Shown here: piece by piece, positions 24,571 through 32,349 of the stretch
Numbering within the stretch: position 1 is the stretch's first letter
Layout: each line of letters begins with the position of its first letter
NCBI RefSeq assembly: GCF_002993335.1
Contig: NZ_PVNS01000014.1
Location: forward strand, 1 to 64,000
From: Alkalicoccus urumqiensis
Lineage (GTDB): Bacteria; Bacillota; Bacilli; Bacillales; Salisediminibacteriaceae
Direction: 5' to 3'
DNA: 64,000 bases
The notes under the pieces: generated by a model
What the model was told of the DNA's origin: nothing
Databases searched by the model: none
What the model saw: the letters and a program-made list of their open reading frames with translations, nothing else
Translations under genes and position numbers: made by a program

Positions 24571-24645
24571 GGTTCATGATTCATACCTACATATTCATAA
24601 TTGGAGCCATCAAGAAGGTTCGTGATCCGGTGCGCGCCTACTTTT

Positions 24646-25020
24646 TTAGATTTCCGCCATTTCTTCCAGAAGGGGATCGGCTTTCTTCACGAAATCATTC
24701 ATCATTTTCATCAGCTTTTTCTCAGCAGCCCGATAGGCTGCGTCTGCTTCTTCCTTTTTGATCCGGTAATTATCTTTCACTTTCTCCTGTTCCGTAGGCT
24801 CTAACTGAAACGGCTTGGACTTATTGCATCGCAGCTCCCGTTCCAGGAAGCGTTCACGTCCTTCCAGGTAATCCAGTTCTTGCACAGAGGATGGTTCCTT
24901 AATGGCTTCCTTCACTTCTTTCAGTTGAACTTCCAGTGGAATTGAATTAATCAATTCTTTCTCTTTGTTCGCGATAAGTTCCGCCGTTTGTCGGGTTTGT
25001 ATAAGGTACTGTTTTTTCAC
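24646..25020 (-). CDS. Hypothetical coiled-coil protein
   Basis: 124 residues from a GTG start, rich in Glu and Lys heptads along its whole length (KEAIKEPSSVQELDYLEGRE, KKEEADAAYRAAEKKLMKMM). Probably a helical phage protein. No domain recognised. Confidence 0.55.
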   Translation of the reverse strand: MKKQYLIQTRQTAELIANKEKELINSIPLEVQLKEVKEAIKEPSSVQELDYLEGRERFLERELRCNKSKPFQLEPTEQEKVKDNYRIKKEEADAAYRAAEKKLMKMMNDFVKKADPLLEEMAEI

Positions 25021-25081
25021 TTATCTTTACGCACCTGTTTTTGTTTTATGCTCGTTCTCTCCGCTTTTCTTAAATGCTTTT

Positions 25082-25276
25082 TTAGATTTTCATGCAGGTT
25101 TTTCTCGCGCCCGATATTGCGATGATGTGATATTTCCTTTCGGCCATCTGGATTCCCAACCGGAGCAAATCTCTCGAAAAAGAGTGCCTGCTTCGGTTGG
25201 CTACCACCTGGATCGGTACATCATTTTCCAGAGACCATCTCTTAAATAGTTCTACAGCTAGAGCGTTCTCGTACAT
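25082..25276 (-). CDS. Small hypothetical protein, 64 residues
   Basis: Begins MYENALAVELFKRWSLENDV after a GGGGAGAG ribosome binding site. Basic C-terminal half. No family recognised. It follows the next gene upstream after six bases, as part of the same operon. Confidence 0.5.
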   Translation of the reverse strand: MYENALAVELFKRWSLENDVPIQVVANRSRHSFSRDLLRLGIQMAERKYHIIAISGARKTCMKI

Positions 25277-25282
25277 ATATAT

Positions 25283-25516
25283 TCATCTCTCCCCGCCCCT
25301 GCGTCCGGGGGGAGGATGATAATGCCTGATCAGCCTTGCCAGGAGAAATTCCCGGCCATGCTGCATTTCCTGGGGGGATATTTTCCCCTGCATTAAAGCA
25401 ATCGTAAGATTCCGCAGTTCGATCTGGTAAAAATGATGACGGTGCGTGACTTCCTCAAACGGGATATTGTGCGCCTTGCACCACAGCCGAAACGCCTGAT
25501 CATCCTGTACCGTCAT
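25283..25516 (-). CDS. Small hypothetical protein, 77 residues
   Basis: Begins MTVQDDQAFRLWCKAHNIPF behind GAGGGAGGGGG. It has several His residues (THRHHF) and a basic tail. No family recognised. It lies 17 bases downstream of the small terminase gene. Confidence 0.5.
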   Translation of the reverse strand: MTVQDDQAFRLWCKAHNIPFEEVTHRHHFYQIELRNLTIALMQGKISPQEMQHGREFLLARLIRHYHPPPGRRGGER

Positions 25517-25533
25517 GAATCCCCCTCCCTCTT

Positions 25534-25821
25534 TTAAAGTAGTTCATCTGTTTTCGTGCCACTCAGGTTGAGAGACTTCTCAATGCTTAGCATCTGAGCG
25601 CTCACCTTATTACGCTCTCCGATCAGTGGATTGGCTTTCAGGTATTCCTGGCCGCCGTTCTTCACCACAATGGAAGTGCCGGCTTCGTTGATCAGCCGCG
25701 TCATTTCTTCAAACGATTCGAGCAGTGCTTCATAACGATCTACCTTTTCAAGTTGAATCGCATCTGTTTCATCGATCTGCTCTAATAGATGATTGCGAAC
25801 AGCTTCGCTTGTCTTTGTCAT
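25534..25821 (-). CDS. terS: P27-family small terminase subunit
   Basis: 95 residues. The second half matches the P27/Terminase_4 pattern: a helix, then TRLINEAGTSIVVKNGGQEYLKANPLIGERN (about 40-70), then LNLSGTK. Small terminases recognise the packaging site on DNA. No large subunit is encoded, so in a satellite this protein would redirect a helper's packaging motor to satellite DNA. A strong AAGGAGGTGA precedes the ATG. A GC-rich hairpin (CCCCGCCC TAC GGGG) lies just upstream. Confidence 0.75.
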   Translation of the reverse strand: MTKTSEAVRNHLLEQIDETDAIQLEKVDRYEALLESFEEMTRLINEAGTSIVVKNGGQEYLKANPLIGERNKVSAQMLSIEKSLNLSGTKTDELL

Positions 25822-25949
25822 TTTTTGTCACCTCCTTAAAGGCCCCGCCCTACGGGGAATCGGAATAAATCTCGGAAATCGACCCCTTCCACCGGTATCC
25901 CATTGAGTTTTTCTATAATAACTTTTGACCCGGGGGGATTATGTTTTCA

Positions 25950-26078
25950 TCACAGATTACTGTGCCGCTCAATCATTTCATTTCGCAGTTTGTTTTCTTC
26001 CACAGATTGCCGTCTCGCTTTCTTCGCTGTTCGGTTTGGGTATATCACTTTATCCAGCAGCCGAATAATCGCTTCCAC
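25950..26078 (-). CDS. Small hypothetical protein, 42 residues
   Basis: Too short for usual gene calling. Starts at GTG six bases after AAGGAGGTG and reads (M)EAIIRLLDKVIYPNRTAKKA..., a basic, helical peptide. It fills part of the gap between the small terminase gene and the gene at 26114. Confidence 0.5.
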   Translation of the reverse strand: MEAIIRLLDKVIYPNRTAKKARRQSVEENKLRNEMIERHSNL

Positions 26079-26113
26079 ACGCTTCACCTCCTTTCATGCA
26101 GCTGTTTGATCGT

Positions 26114-26476
26114 TTAGTACATGCCCCTGGCAATCAATCGATCACGCGCCGCACCTTCTGGATCCACGACTTTGAAAACCTTACGTCCAACGTTGAAGTT
26201 CCAATTTAGAAAATCCTCGTTGTAAACATCGAAATCATATTCCAGCATGGCTCCCTTCATCGCGCCATTCACCACATAGAATCCGCCGTTCTTTCCAAAC
26301 AGATGCTTTAACTCGTATGAGTTCACACTGTCTGCCCGTGTAGTTTTCGTCTTGCACGGGATCACATACTGTTCGATCCAATTACATAGGCGCTGCCGAT
26401 CCTTTTCCGGCAGCAGATAAAACTGCCGGGTATCGTCCACATCGATTCGATCTGTTAAATGAATGAGATTACTCAT
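26114..26476 (-). CDS. Hypothetical satellite protein, 120 residues
   Basis: Begins MSNLIHLTDRIDVDDTRQFY behind AAGGAGG. Soluble, mixed composition, with the segment YELKHLFGKNGGFYVVNGAMK. No named family recognised. It is the first gene after the replication origin in the direction of transcription. Confidence 0.6.
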   Translation of the reverse strand: MSNLIHLTDRIDVDDTRQFYLLPEKDRQRLCNWIEQYVIPCKTKTTRADSVNSYELKHLFGKNGGFYVVNGAMKGAMLEYDFDVYNEDFLNWNFNVGRKVFKVVDPEGAARDRLIARGMY

Positions 26477-26511
26477 GGTTTGGTTCCTCCTTTTTTGGGT
26501 TTGTTAATTTG

Positions 26512-26790
26512 TAACCGAAAAAGCAACTGTAATGATTGTTTACGGTTGCAACCTTCGTGCTTACTCTCACAACGGATTAAGCCTGTGTGCAACCGTGCAA
26601 CCGAAAATCTCACTTGCTATTATATTTTTTATTATTACGAACATTTGTTTGATATATTATTTCATTTTCTAAATAAGGTGTTTTTCGGTTGCATGGTTGC
26701 ATTTGCAGGACAAACTACTGTCATGAAAAGGTTTATGCGTGCAACTGTGTTTTAATTTTTCGGTTGCAATTAAGTTGCACAGTTGCACTT
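26512..26790. other. Iteron-type replication origin of the satellite
   Basis: Directly downstream of the PrimPol-helicase gene. TGCAACCGTGCAACCGAAAA (26587-26606) faces its inverted copy TTTTCGGTTGCATGGTTGCA (26681-26700), with one mismatch in 20, across a 74-bp AT-rich stretch. More GGTTGCA/TGCAAC units stand at about 26541-26552, 26736-26745 and 26760-26787. Two iteron clusters around an AT-rich unwinding region next to the primase-helicase gene is the layout of SaPI-type origins. Confidence 0.82.
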
Positions 26791-26795
26791 ATAGA

Positions 26796-29147
26796 TTATT
26801 TTTTCGGCTTTTCATATGATTTCTGGTTTTTATTTTTATCTGGGAAACCGATTCCTAATACATCCAGATCCCCCAACTCCTTTAATAATGCTTCGTAAGA
26901 ATACCTGCCCTGAGCCTGTGTATCCCATTCACCGCCCAAATAATTCTTGAATTGCTTATGAAACTGCCTTTCTGCTAACGGTTTATATCCGTTGTCCAGG
27001 CAAAACTGTTTATAAAACCCATAAACAACGTATTTCGGCACTTTCTGAACATCCCATTCATCAAATACAGATAGTTTAAAATCCAGCACCGGATCATTGT
27101 CCTGCTTGAATACTTCAAGTTCATTCACAGAAGCCTGTGGAATATCGAACTTCTCAAAGTCCATATGCACGGCTTGATGCAGTACATATTCCAGCACGGC
27201 CGGATCTTTAATAAATTCGTCTTTAATCCTGGTATCTTCTGCCTGTCCATTGAAATCCGCATTGAATGGCACGATTACCAGCCTTCTGATCGTACCTGTG
27301 GTTTTGTTGCGGAACTTCGGCATCCCGTTTGTGGATTGGATGACACTGCACTTAAAGGATGTGTTATAGATAGGCTTGTTTTTCTGCTCCACTGAAACAA
27401 CATCGCCCGTGACAACGGAATTAAAATTGGAACTATCATCGATATATACGCCGGCCGGCACGTCATCGCCGATCACGGCTGTTTTTCCTTCCAGTACAGA
27501 TAGACGGAAGCGCTCATCAAATTCATTTACTTTTAATGTGGCGATATTATTCAGCCCGATCAGGTGCGTAATTAATTCCTGGAACGTACCTTTACCATTG
27601 TTTCCTTCCCCGATCAGGAAGATAGCTTTCTTTCTGGAATAGTTTCCGTTCAATGAATCATTGATGACCTGCCATAGAAGATGAACAATTTCTTTATCAT
27701 GGCAAGCGATAGAGGACAACCAATCTTCCACATTCCAGCCTTCCAGGTTTGGTGCTTTTGGGTTCTCCGTGTAAGGCGTAGAGATTTTCGTTGTAAACAC
27801 GTGTTTAGGGTTAAATGGTTCAAGCTGCTTCTTTCGGAGATTGAATACACCATTTTTAACAGGCAGCAGATAGCGGGATTCTGTTCTTTCACGGATTTCA
27901 GCGCGATTGGTTAGGTGATAGATAACTTCCTCTGCTTTATTGTTATTCAATCGCGGTTCCAGCCAGGAAATCACCCGCTTAATCAGTGTGGTATTCCGGG
28001 TATAAATCCCTTCTCCAGGCTGATACATCGCAACCTTAGTGTTTTCTTCTAAATCGAAAAGTATAAATTCAATGTGTTCCTGGAGAATCCCCGCGCATCT
28101 TAACGGCGGTATAACGATGGGCTTTCTTCCGCGGGATCCCTCGTTCTCCCACTGAACCTCCATCGCTTCCAGTTCTTCCTGACGGCGTTGATTCAAAATC
28201 GTTTGTAACGCCTGAGAATCGTTCACGTTCACTTGAAACTCCTGCTGCGGGCTATATACATTCCGACACTCAGCAGCGGCCTTCTGGATCTGCTCTGCAC
28301 CGTAGGTGAAGCCATTTTGTGGGCGCTCCCATTTCTGACGCATGAGCGCCGACTGACGGAAAATATCGTCCATTTTGCTTTCGTCCTTAGCACACCAGAA
28401 CGCCAGATCATTACAAAAGGCCATATCTGCTTCTGACTGGGATCCGTATTGGTTCTCCCAGCCGCCACGCATGAATGACTGAAATCGGCTGCCGGTTTTG
28501 CTTTTTTCTGCGATTTCGATAATTTGATCCGTAGAAAGATCGTTTCCGCCTTCTGGTCCAGGTGTCTCAGGTGTGACGGGTTTCGGATTTTTCGTTAAAT
28601 GCTTGTCCAGTACCGACTTTAGCGCTTCGTCATCCTCGCGTATGGCCTTTAGTGCGCCGTTCGCGGTATTGCCAGTCAGTGTGAAATATCGGCTCTGATA
28701 GTAAAATTCCAGGCCCTTGCTTGCGTCTCGGCTTCGGTATTCATGCAGCCGTTTCAAATTAGAAACCTTCATAATGATGTGCAGGCCGGCTCCGGATGGG
28801 GAAACCTCATAATAAGAATCCGTGATTTTCAAGATTTCCCGCACCCAATCCGGAACTTCGCCAGTGTTTGGATCGATGCACTTATCAATGTCTATACCAG
28901 CATATCCTCCGGTGAGAACCATACCTATTCCATCAAACCGGCCACCTGCGTAAGATTGCAACGCTTCTTCCACAGTGATCCAGGTGAATGGATCCGTACT
29001 GTCTGCTGCCGATCCGTCCGGCTGAAATGGAATTTTCGTTGTTCTCCCGTTTCGCTCTATCGCTTTCCACAAAACAAATTGCTTTTTATCGTGGGGAAAG
29101 GTTTCTAGTATGTTGTTTTCATAGATTTCTGTCGTTAGAGCAGTCAA
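26796..29147 (-). CDS. Primase-polymerase / SF3 helicase replication protein (D5/P4 type)
   Basis: About 783 residues. The N-terminal 180 residues are a primase-polymerase domain (GIGMVLTGGYAGIDIDKCID with paired acids, SPSGAGLHIIMK, RYFTLTGN). A D5_N-type region follows. The C-terminal helicase has Walker A IGEGNNGKGT (about 505-515), Walker B GDDVPAG, and sensor FKCSVIQSTNGMPKF. The frame opens with GTG at 29153, but GGAGG is eight bases from TTG 29147, which is preferred. It likely starts satellite replication at the adjacent iteron origin. Confidence 0.9.
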   Translation of the reverse strand: MTALTTEIYENNILETFPHDKKQFVLWKAIERNGRTTKIPFQPDGSAADSTDPFTWITVEEALQSYAGGRFDGIGMVLTGGYAGIDIDKCIDPNTGEVPDWVREILKITDSYYEVSPSGAGLHIIMKVSNLKRLHEYRSRDASKGLEFYYQSRYFTLTGNTANGALKAIREDDEALKSVLDKHLTKNPKPVTPETPGPEGGNDLSTDQIIEIAEKSKTGSRFQSFMRGGWENQYGSQSEADMAFCNDLAFWCAKDESKMDDIFRQSALMRQKWERPQNGFTYGAEQIQKAAAECRNVYSPQQEFQVNVNDSQALQTILNQRRQEELEAMEVQWENEGSRGRKPIVIPPLRCAGILQEHIEFILFDLEENTKVAMYQPGEGIYTRNTTLIKRVISWLEPRLNNNKAEEVIYHLTNRAEIRERTESRYLLPVKNGVFNLRKKQLEPFNPKHVFTTKISTPYTENPKAPNLEGWNVEDWLSSIACHDKEIVHLLWQVINDSLNGNYSRKKAIFLIGEGNNGKGTFQELITHLIGLNNIATLKVNEFDERFRLSVLEGKTAVIGDDVPAGVYIDDSSNFNSVVTGDVVSVEQKNKPIYNTSFKCSVIQSTNGMPKFRNKTTGTIRRLVIVPFNADFNGQAEDTRIKDEFIKDPAVLEYVLHQAVHMDFEKFDIPQASVNELEVFKQDNDPVLDFKLSVFDEWDVQKVPKYVVYGFYKQFCLDNGYKPLAERQFHKQFKNYLGGEWDTQAQGRYSYEALLKELGDLDVLGIGFPDKNKNQKSYEKPKK

Positions 29148-29185
29148 AATCACTCCCTCCCCTTCTTTTTCAACACAGTTTTTGG

Positions 29186-29260
29186 TATAATAAGGATAAG
29201 ATTTTTACTTCGTTATAATTGTTTCGCCCTCACAGCTCGCCTGCTGTGGGGGATTTTTTT
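29186..29260 (+). ncRNA. Candidate short antisense-side RNA with own promoter and terminator
   Basis: TATAAT at 29186-29191 (poor -35, TTCTTT at 29163) is followed about 40 bases later by a classic plus-strand terminator: CCCTCACAGC / GCTGTGGGGG (29227-29252) then ATTTTTTT. The only genes around are on the minus strand, so the terminator has no plus-strand gene to serve. A transcript of roughly 60 bases divergent from the replication gene would fit. Confidence 0.35.
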
Positions 29261-29534
29261 ATTCCTGACCACACAGATCACGAAGTCGCTTTACTTCCTC
29301 CTGCAATTCTCGGTTTTCTCTTTCCATTTCCTTCTTCCAGTGAAGCAGCGCAGCATGACAAGCTGCCAGTCTTTCCTGCATCTTCTCTTCACGAATCATG
29401 AATCCTGCAACCTCCGGATGATCCACCATCTGCCCGATATCATCACCTAGATAGGAAAGCTGTCCATCCATCAATTTTAGAAACTGCTCCTGCGAATCCA
29501 CTTTGTTCTGCACATCGAATAACGTATTTTTCAT
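29259..29534 (-). CDS. Hypothetical coiled-coil protein
   Basis: 91 residues from ATG 29534 (MKNTLFDVQNKVDSQEQFLK), with a Glu-rich coiled-coil C-terminus (WKKEMERENRELQEEVKRLR). The frame is open to ATG 29552, but the GGAGG ribosome site lies inside that extension. No function recognised. Confidence 0.55.
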   Translation of the reverse strand: MKNTLFDVQNKVDSQEQFLKLMDGQLSYLGDDIGQMVDHPEVAGFMIREEKMQERLAACHAALLHWKKEMERENRELQEEVKRLRDLCGQE

Positions 29535-29558
29535 AATCAAATCATCCTCCATTTTTTA

Positions 29559-29666
29559 TTAGTATTGCTCTGCCATTTTCTGCGCCCACTGGCTGATATT
29601 CGGCCGTGTGGATGAATAGTATTTAACTAGATATCGAAAGAACGCTCGTTTCTCGTATGCCGCCAT
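29559..29666 (-). CDS. Small hypothetical protein, 35 residues
   Basis: Reads MAAYEKRAFFRYLVKYYSST... and ends MAEQY. The ribosome binding site AAGGAGGTGA is excellent and overlaps the stop of the preceding frame. Rich in aromatic residues. Part of the early leftward operon. Confidence 0.55.
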   Translation of the reverse strand: MAAYEKRAFFRYLVKYYSSTRPNISQWAQKMAEQY

Positions 29667-29679
29667 GTAAATCACCTCC

Positions 29680-29817
29680 TTAATAGAATCGTGGGTTCTT
29701 TTTAATGCTTGCTGCCATACGGTTTTGTTGAACTTCTTGCATGAGTGCTTCGAGATCCCGCCGGCTCACCGTCACCTGTGGATGCAGTTCTGACGCTTGT
29801 CTCAGTTCGTTCTTCAA
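29680..29817 (-). CDS. Possible small protein, start uncertain
   Basis: An open frame ending ...QQNRMAASIKKNPRFY, in operon position: its stop overlaps the ribosome site of the next gene. The only in-frame usual start is TTG 29817 without a good ribosome site (45 residues). An ATC at 29838 stands four bases after GGAGAGGGG and would give 52 residues, but ATC starts are very rare. Confidence 0.35.
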   Translation of the reverse strand: MKNELRQASELHPQVTVSRRDLEALMQEVQQNRMAASIKKNPRFY

Positions 29818-29849
29818 TCGCTCGTAGTGATCTTTGATCTGACCCCTCT

Positions 29850-29865
29850 CCTATCGCCTGCCCAG
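29850..29865 (-). repeat. 16-bp dispersed repeat, copy b
   Basis: CTGGGCAGGCGATAGG on the minus strand, between the excisionase-like gene and the possible small protein. Identical to the minus-strand copy at 31104-31119. Confidence 0.6.
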
Positions 29866-29872
29866 GCTTGAA

Positions 29873-30163
29873 TTAGTAAGTGATTTTCTTCCCTGCTAAA
29901 AACTTGTGAATATCTTCCCGATCAATGAGATTCTTGGAATTAATCTGAATCAGCGGCAGTCCTTCCTCAATAATGGATTGCAAAGTGTTATATGAAATAC
30001 CGATATAAGACGCAGCCTCTTTCTTTGTCAAAAACCGTTTTTCTCCCACATCGTTTTTTGCCTGTTCGTATGCAGTCGAAGCGATATCATAAAACATTTG
30101 GAAATACTGATGTTTCCATTCCTCAGGAATCGGTAGGCTTATCGTTGCCTGCTGTTCGTTCAT
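29873..30163 (-). CDS. Excisionase-like DNA-binding protein
   Basis: 96 residues; the C-terminal half is a MerR/excisionase-type winged helix: FLTKKEAASYIGISYNTLQS, then EEGLPLIQINSKNLIDREDI. Such proteins bend DNA at att sites or act as AlpA-like activators. It overlaps the preceding XRE gene by four bases, so both are made together when the leftward promoter is on. Confidence 0.75.
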   Translation of the reverse strand: MNEQQATISLPIPEEWKHQYFQMFYDIASTAYEQAKNDVGEKRFLTKKEAASYIGISYNTLQSIIEEGLPLIQINSKNLIDREDIHKFLAGKKITY

Positions 30164-30411
30164 GATTTCACCTCCCTAGTTTTGTCTACATTTCCTTTTT
30201 GATATCTATCGGCGTCATTGAAATACAAAAAAATAGGCAAAACTTGATTTAACCTTAATAGCACTTTTCCACTCGGCAGTTTTCTTCCTGTTTCGATTTC
30301 TGAGTAGTAACTTCGTGATATGCCTACTACTTTAGAAACCTGCATCTGTGTCATCTTCCTTCTTTTGCGCTCGTTTATTAATTTTTGGCGCCATACATTT
30401 TCTAATTGCAC
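30160..30411 (-). CDS. XRE-family regulator (Cro-like)
   Basis: 83 residues from a GTG start behind GGAGGAGAGG. Helix-turn-helix MTQMQVSKVVGISRSYYSEIETGRK at about 19-43. First gene of the leftward early operon, divergent from the repressor at 30563. One copy of the 13-bp operator candidate (30206-30218) lies inside its own coding sequence. Confidence 0.8.
   Translation of the reverse strand: MQLENVWRQKLINERKRRKMTQMQVSKVVGISRSYYSEIETGRKLPSGKVLLRLNQVLPIFLYFNDADRYQKGNVDKTREVKS
30206..30218 (+). promoter_or_regulatory. Operator candidate CTATCGGCGTCAT, copy 1
   Basis: Exact 13-mer, also at 30451-30463 and 30517-30529. This copy is inside the 3' part of the Cro-like gene and could support looping or a roadblock. 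Confidence 0.55.
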
Positions 30412-30450
30412 TACCCTCTCCTCCTTTTTATCCTTAAAAACTAAAAGTCT

Positions 30451-30463
30451 CTATCGGCGTCAT
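30451..30463 (+). promoter_or_regulatory. Operator candidate CTATCGGCGTCAT, copy 2
   Basis: Lies just downstream of the -10 box of the leftward early promoter (about +5 to +17), where a bound repressor would block transcription. Confidence 0.7.
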
Positions 30464-30474
30464 GGATTAAATTA

Positions 30475-30503
30475 ATCATAGCACCATCAAAAAAATAAGT
30501 CAA
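30475..30503 (-). promoter_or_regulatory. Leftward early promoter of the satellite
   Basis: Minus strand TTGACT, 17-bp spacer, TATGAT: a near-consensus sigma-A promoter for the Cro-like, excisionase and replication genes. Confidence 0.8.
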
Positions 30504-30516
30504 CGAATAATGTTGT

Positions 30517-30529
30517 CTATCGGCGTCAT
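30517..30529 (+). promoter_or_regulatory. Operator candidate CTATCGGCGTCAT, copy 3
   Basis: Overlaps the likely rightward repressor promoter (TTGTCT at 30513-30518, TATACT at 30538-30543, 19-bp spacer), consistent with autoregulation. Confidence 0.7.
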
Positions 30530-30562
30530 TTTTCTGTTATACTGATAATGGAGGTGATAGTT

Positions 30563-31096
30563 ATGCCGATTGGCGATAATATTCAAGATTTAAGGAAAGA
30601 AAAAGGACTTACACAAGCTGGACTTGCTAAATTAATGGGAATATCCAGATCCTATTTAAGCGATGTAGAAAACAACCGAAAAAATCCAAGCCTTAAAACG
30701 ATCGAATCTCTTGCCGAAAAATTAGGAGTTTCTGTTTTGTATTTAACAAGCGGGAATAAAGCTATATCAGATTTCACAGATGAAGAAAAAGTGAGTCTTT
30801 TCCGTGATGTATGGGATAAGCATAGAAGCGTATCTACCCATGAATTATCTAAACGGTTTGAAGAAACTAAAATTGACGAATTACCGCAGCATGAAATTAC
30901 CTATCTAATTAATTCATTTAATTTTATGAATAATGCCGATGAGAAAAGCGTTATTTTATTTGCTGCTCTTTTTCGCAATTTAAATGACCTTTTTCCTGTA
31001 TCTGAGGAAGATCCGATAGATTCTTCCACAATCTCAGAACAGGTAGAGGATATCAGGAAAAATTTTAATGATTATTTAGATGGTTTCAAAAAATAA
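30563..31096 (+). CDS. XRE-family repressor of the satellite (CI/Stl-like)
   Basis: 177 residues. N-terminal helix-turn-helix LTQAGLAKLMGISRSYLSDVENNRKNPS at about 15-42, then a C-terminal region without a LexA/CI-type peptidase motif. Lack of a self-cleaving domain suggests release by binding to a helper-phage protein, as with Stl, rather than by the SOS response (inferred). GGAGGTG seven bases before ATG 30563 sets the start five codons inside the longer frame. Confidence 0.82.
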   Translation: MPIGDNIQDLRKEKGLTQAGLAKLMGISRSYLSDVENNRKNPSLKTIESLAEKLGVSVLYLTSGNKAISDFTDEEKVSLFRDVWDKHRSVSTHELSKRFEETKIDELPQHEITYLINSFNFMNNADEKSVILFAALFRNLNDLFPVSEEDPIDSSTISEQVEDIRKNFNDYLDGFKK

Positions 31097-31103
31097 CCCC
31101 TTC

Positions 31104-31119
31104 CCTATCGCCTGCCCAG
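31104..31119 (-). repeat. 16-bp dispersed repeat, copy c
   Basis: CTGGGCAGGCGATAGG on the minus strand, between the repressor and integrase genes. It sits in the loop of a weak hairpin (ACCCCTT ... AAGGGGT then CATTTTT) that may end the repressor transcript. Confidence 0.6.
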
Positions 31120-31140
31120 CAACAGAAAGGGGTCATTTTT

Positions 31141-32304
31141 ATGGCACGAATTGAATCTTACAAACGGAAAGACGGCAAAACGTATTACAAGGTAAAAATC
31201 TATATTGGTTACGATCCCGTAACCGGAAAACAGAAGCAGACCACGAAAAGCGGATTTACTTCCAAAAAAGAAGCGAAACTTGCAGCTTCTAGGTTAGAAG
31301 TCGATACGGCGGATTATGGCGTTTCGGTTTCGGGGGATCCCACATTCCAGGAAGTCTATGAAGAATGGTATGAACAAAACCGTTTGCAGATTAAGCCCAC
31401 CACGGCTTATACGAAAGAAAAGCTATTTAAACGGATTCTGCGGGATTTCGGCAGCATGAAAATGAAGAAGATTGAAACCCGTCACTGTCAACGGGTCATC
31501 AATCAGTGGGCGGTAGAAGTGCAATCGTTCGGGGATTACAAAGTCCAGGCGAACCTGGTATTTAAGTATGCGGTGCGGATGAACATTATTCGAGTGAACC
31601 CGATGCAGCATATTATGATGCCGAAACGGAAACGGGAAATTCCAGAGGATCAGGAGAAGTTTTTCACGAAACAGCAACTAAAGGATTTTCTGGATTATCT
31701 CAAACACGATGAGAGCCGCCAGAAGCTGCATATGATGTTTCGACTACTTGCCTATACCGGAGCAAGGAAAGGGGAATTACAGGCGCTCTGTTGGAGCGAT
31801 GTGGACTTCCAGGAGAAGAAACTGCATTTAAAGAAAACCCTGGTATTCGTGGACGGGAAATTGCAGGTGATGCCCACAAAAACAGAAGCATCGATCCGGA
31901 CAATCAGCCTTGATCAGGAAACCATTCGCCTGCTGCACCTGTGGAGGAAAGATCAGATTCAATGGCACATGCGTTTAGGGGTTCCGTTTCACAGTGATGA
32001 TCGGCAGCCGATTTTTACAAACTTCCATTATCCCAGTCAGCGCATGAACTTCTGCCGCCTGTCGTATTTGAACGAATCTCTCAGCCGAATTTATAAAGAG
32101 TGTCCGGATCTTCCACAGATTAGCGTACACGGATTCCGGCACACTCATGCCAGCTTGCTGTTTGAAGCAGGGTTGGCGATTAAGGATGTGCAGGCCCGCC
32201 TGGGGCATACTGATATCCACACGACCATGAACATTTATACGCATGTGACGCAAACAGCACAGGACAATGCAGCCGCCCAATTTGAAGCGTTTATGAACGC
32301 TTAA
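31141..32304 (+). CDS. int: Tyrosine recombinase/integrase (Tn916/phage type)
   Basis: 387 residues. An N-terminal arm-binding domain (about 1-55: KDGKTYYKVKIYIGYDPVTGKQKQ), a core-binding domain (about 65-155), and a catalytic domain with TGARKGELQALCW (Arg), HGFRHTHASLLFEAG (His-x-x-Arg) and LGHTDIHTTMNIYTH (His and nucleophile Tyr). All catalytic residues are present. It lies 105 bases from attR, as expected for the enzyme that integrated the element into rpsI. Confidence 0.95.
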   Translation: MARIESYKRKDGKTYYKVKIYIGYDPVTGKQKQTTKSGFTSKKEAKLAASRLEVDTADYGVSVSGDPTFQEVYEEWYEQNRLQIKPTTAYTKEKLFKRILRDFGSMKMKKIETRHCQRVINQWAVEVQSFGDYKVQANLVFKYAVRMNIIRVNPMQHIMMPKRKREIPEDQEKFFTKQQLKDFLDYLKHDESRQKLHMMFRLLAYTGARKGELQALCWSDVDFQEKKLHLKKTLVFVDGKLQVMPTKTEASIRTISLDQETIRLLHLWRKDQIQWHMRLGVPFHSDDRQPIFTNFHYPSQRMNFCRLSYLNESLSRIYKECPDLPQISVHGFRHTHASLLFEAGLAIKDVQARLGHTDIHTTMNIYTHVTQTAQDNAAAQFEAFMNA

Positions 32305-32310
32305 CCGGCA

Positions 32311-32332
32311 TTTGTGAGTTAATTGTGAGTTA
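32311..32332 (+). repeat. Candidate integrase arm-type repeats near attR
   Basis: Two tandem copies of TTGTGAGTTA, identical over 22 bases to 15440-15461 near attL and in the same orientation. Confidence 0.65.
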
Positions 32333-32349
32333 GTACACCCGAAAACAGA

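Noticed and set aside
25853-25949. cos or pac packaging site between terS and the 42-residue gene
   Set aside because: A GC-rich hairpin and C/G tracts are present, but nothing specific enough to call a packaging site without a helper phage to compare.
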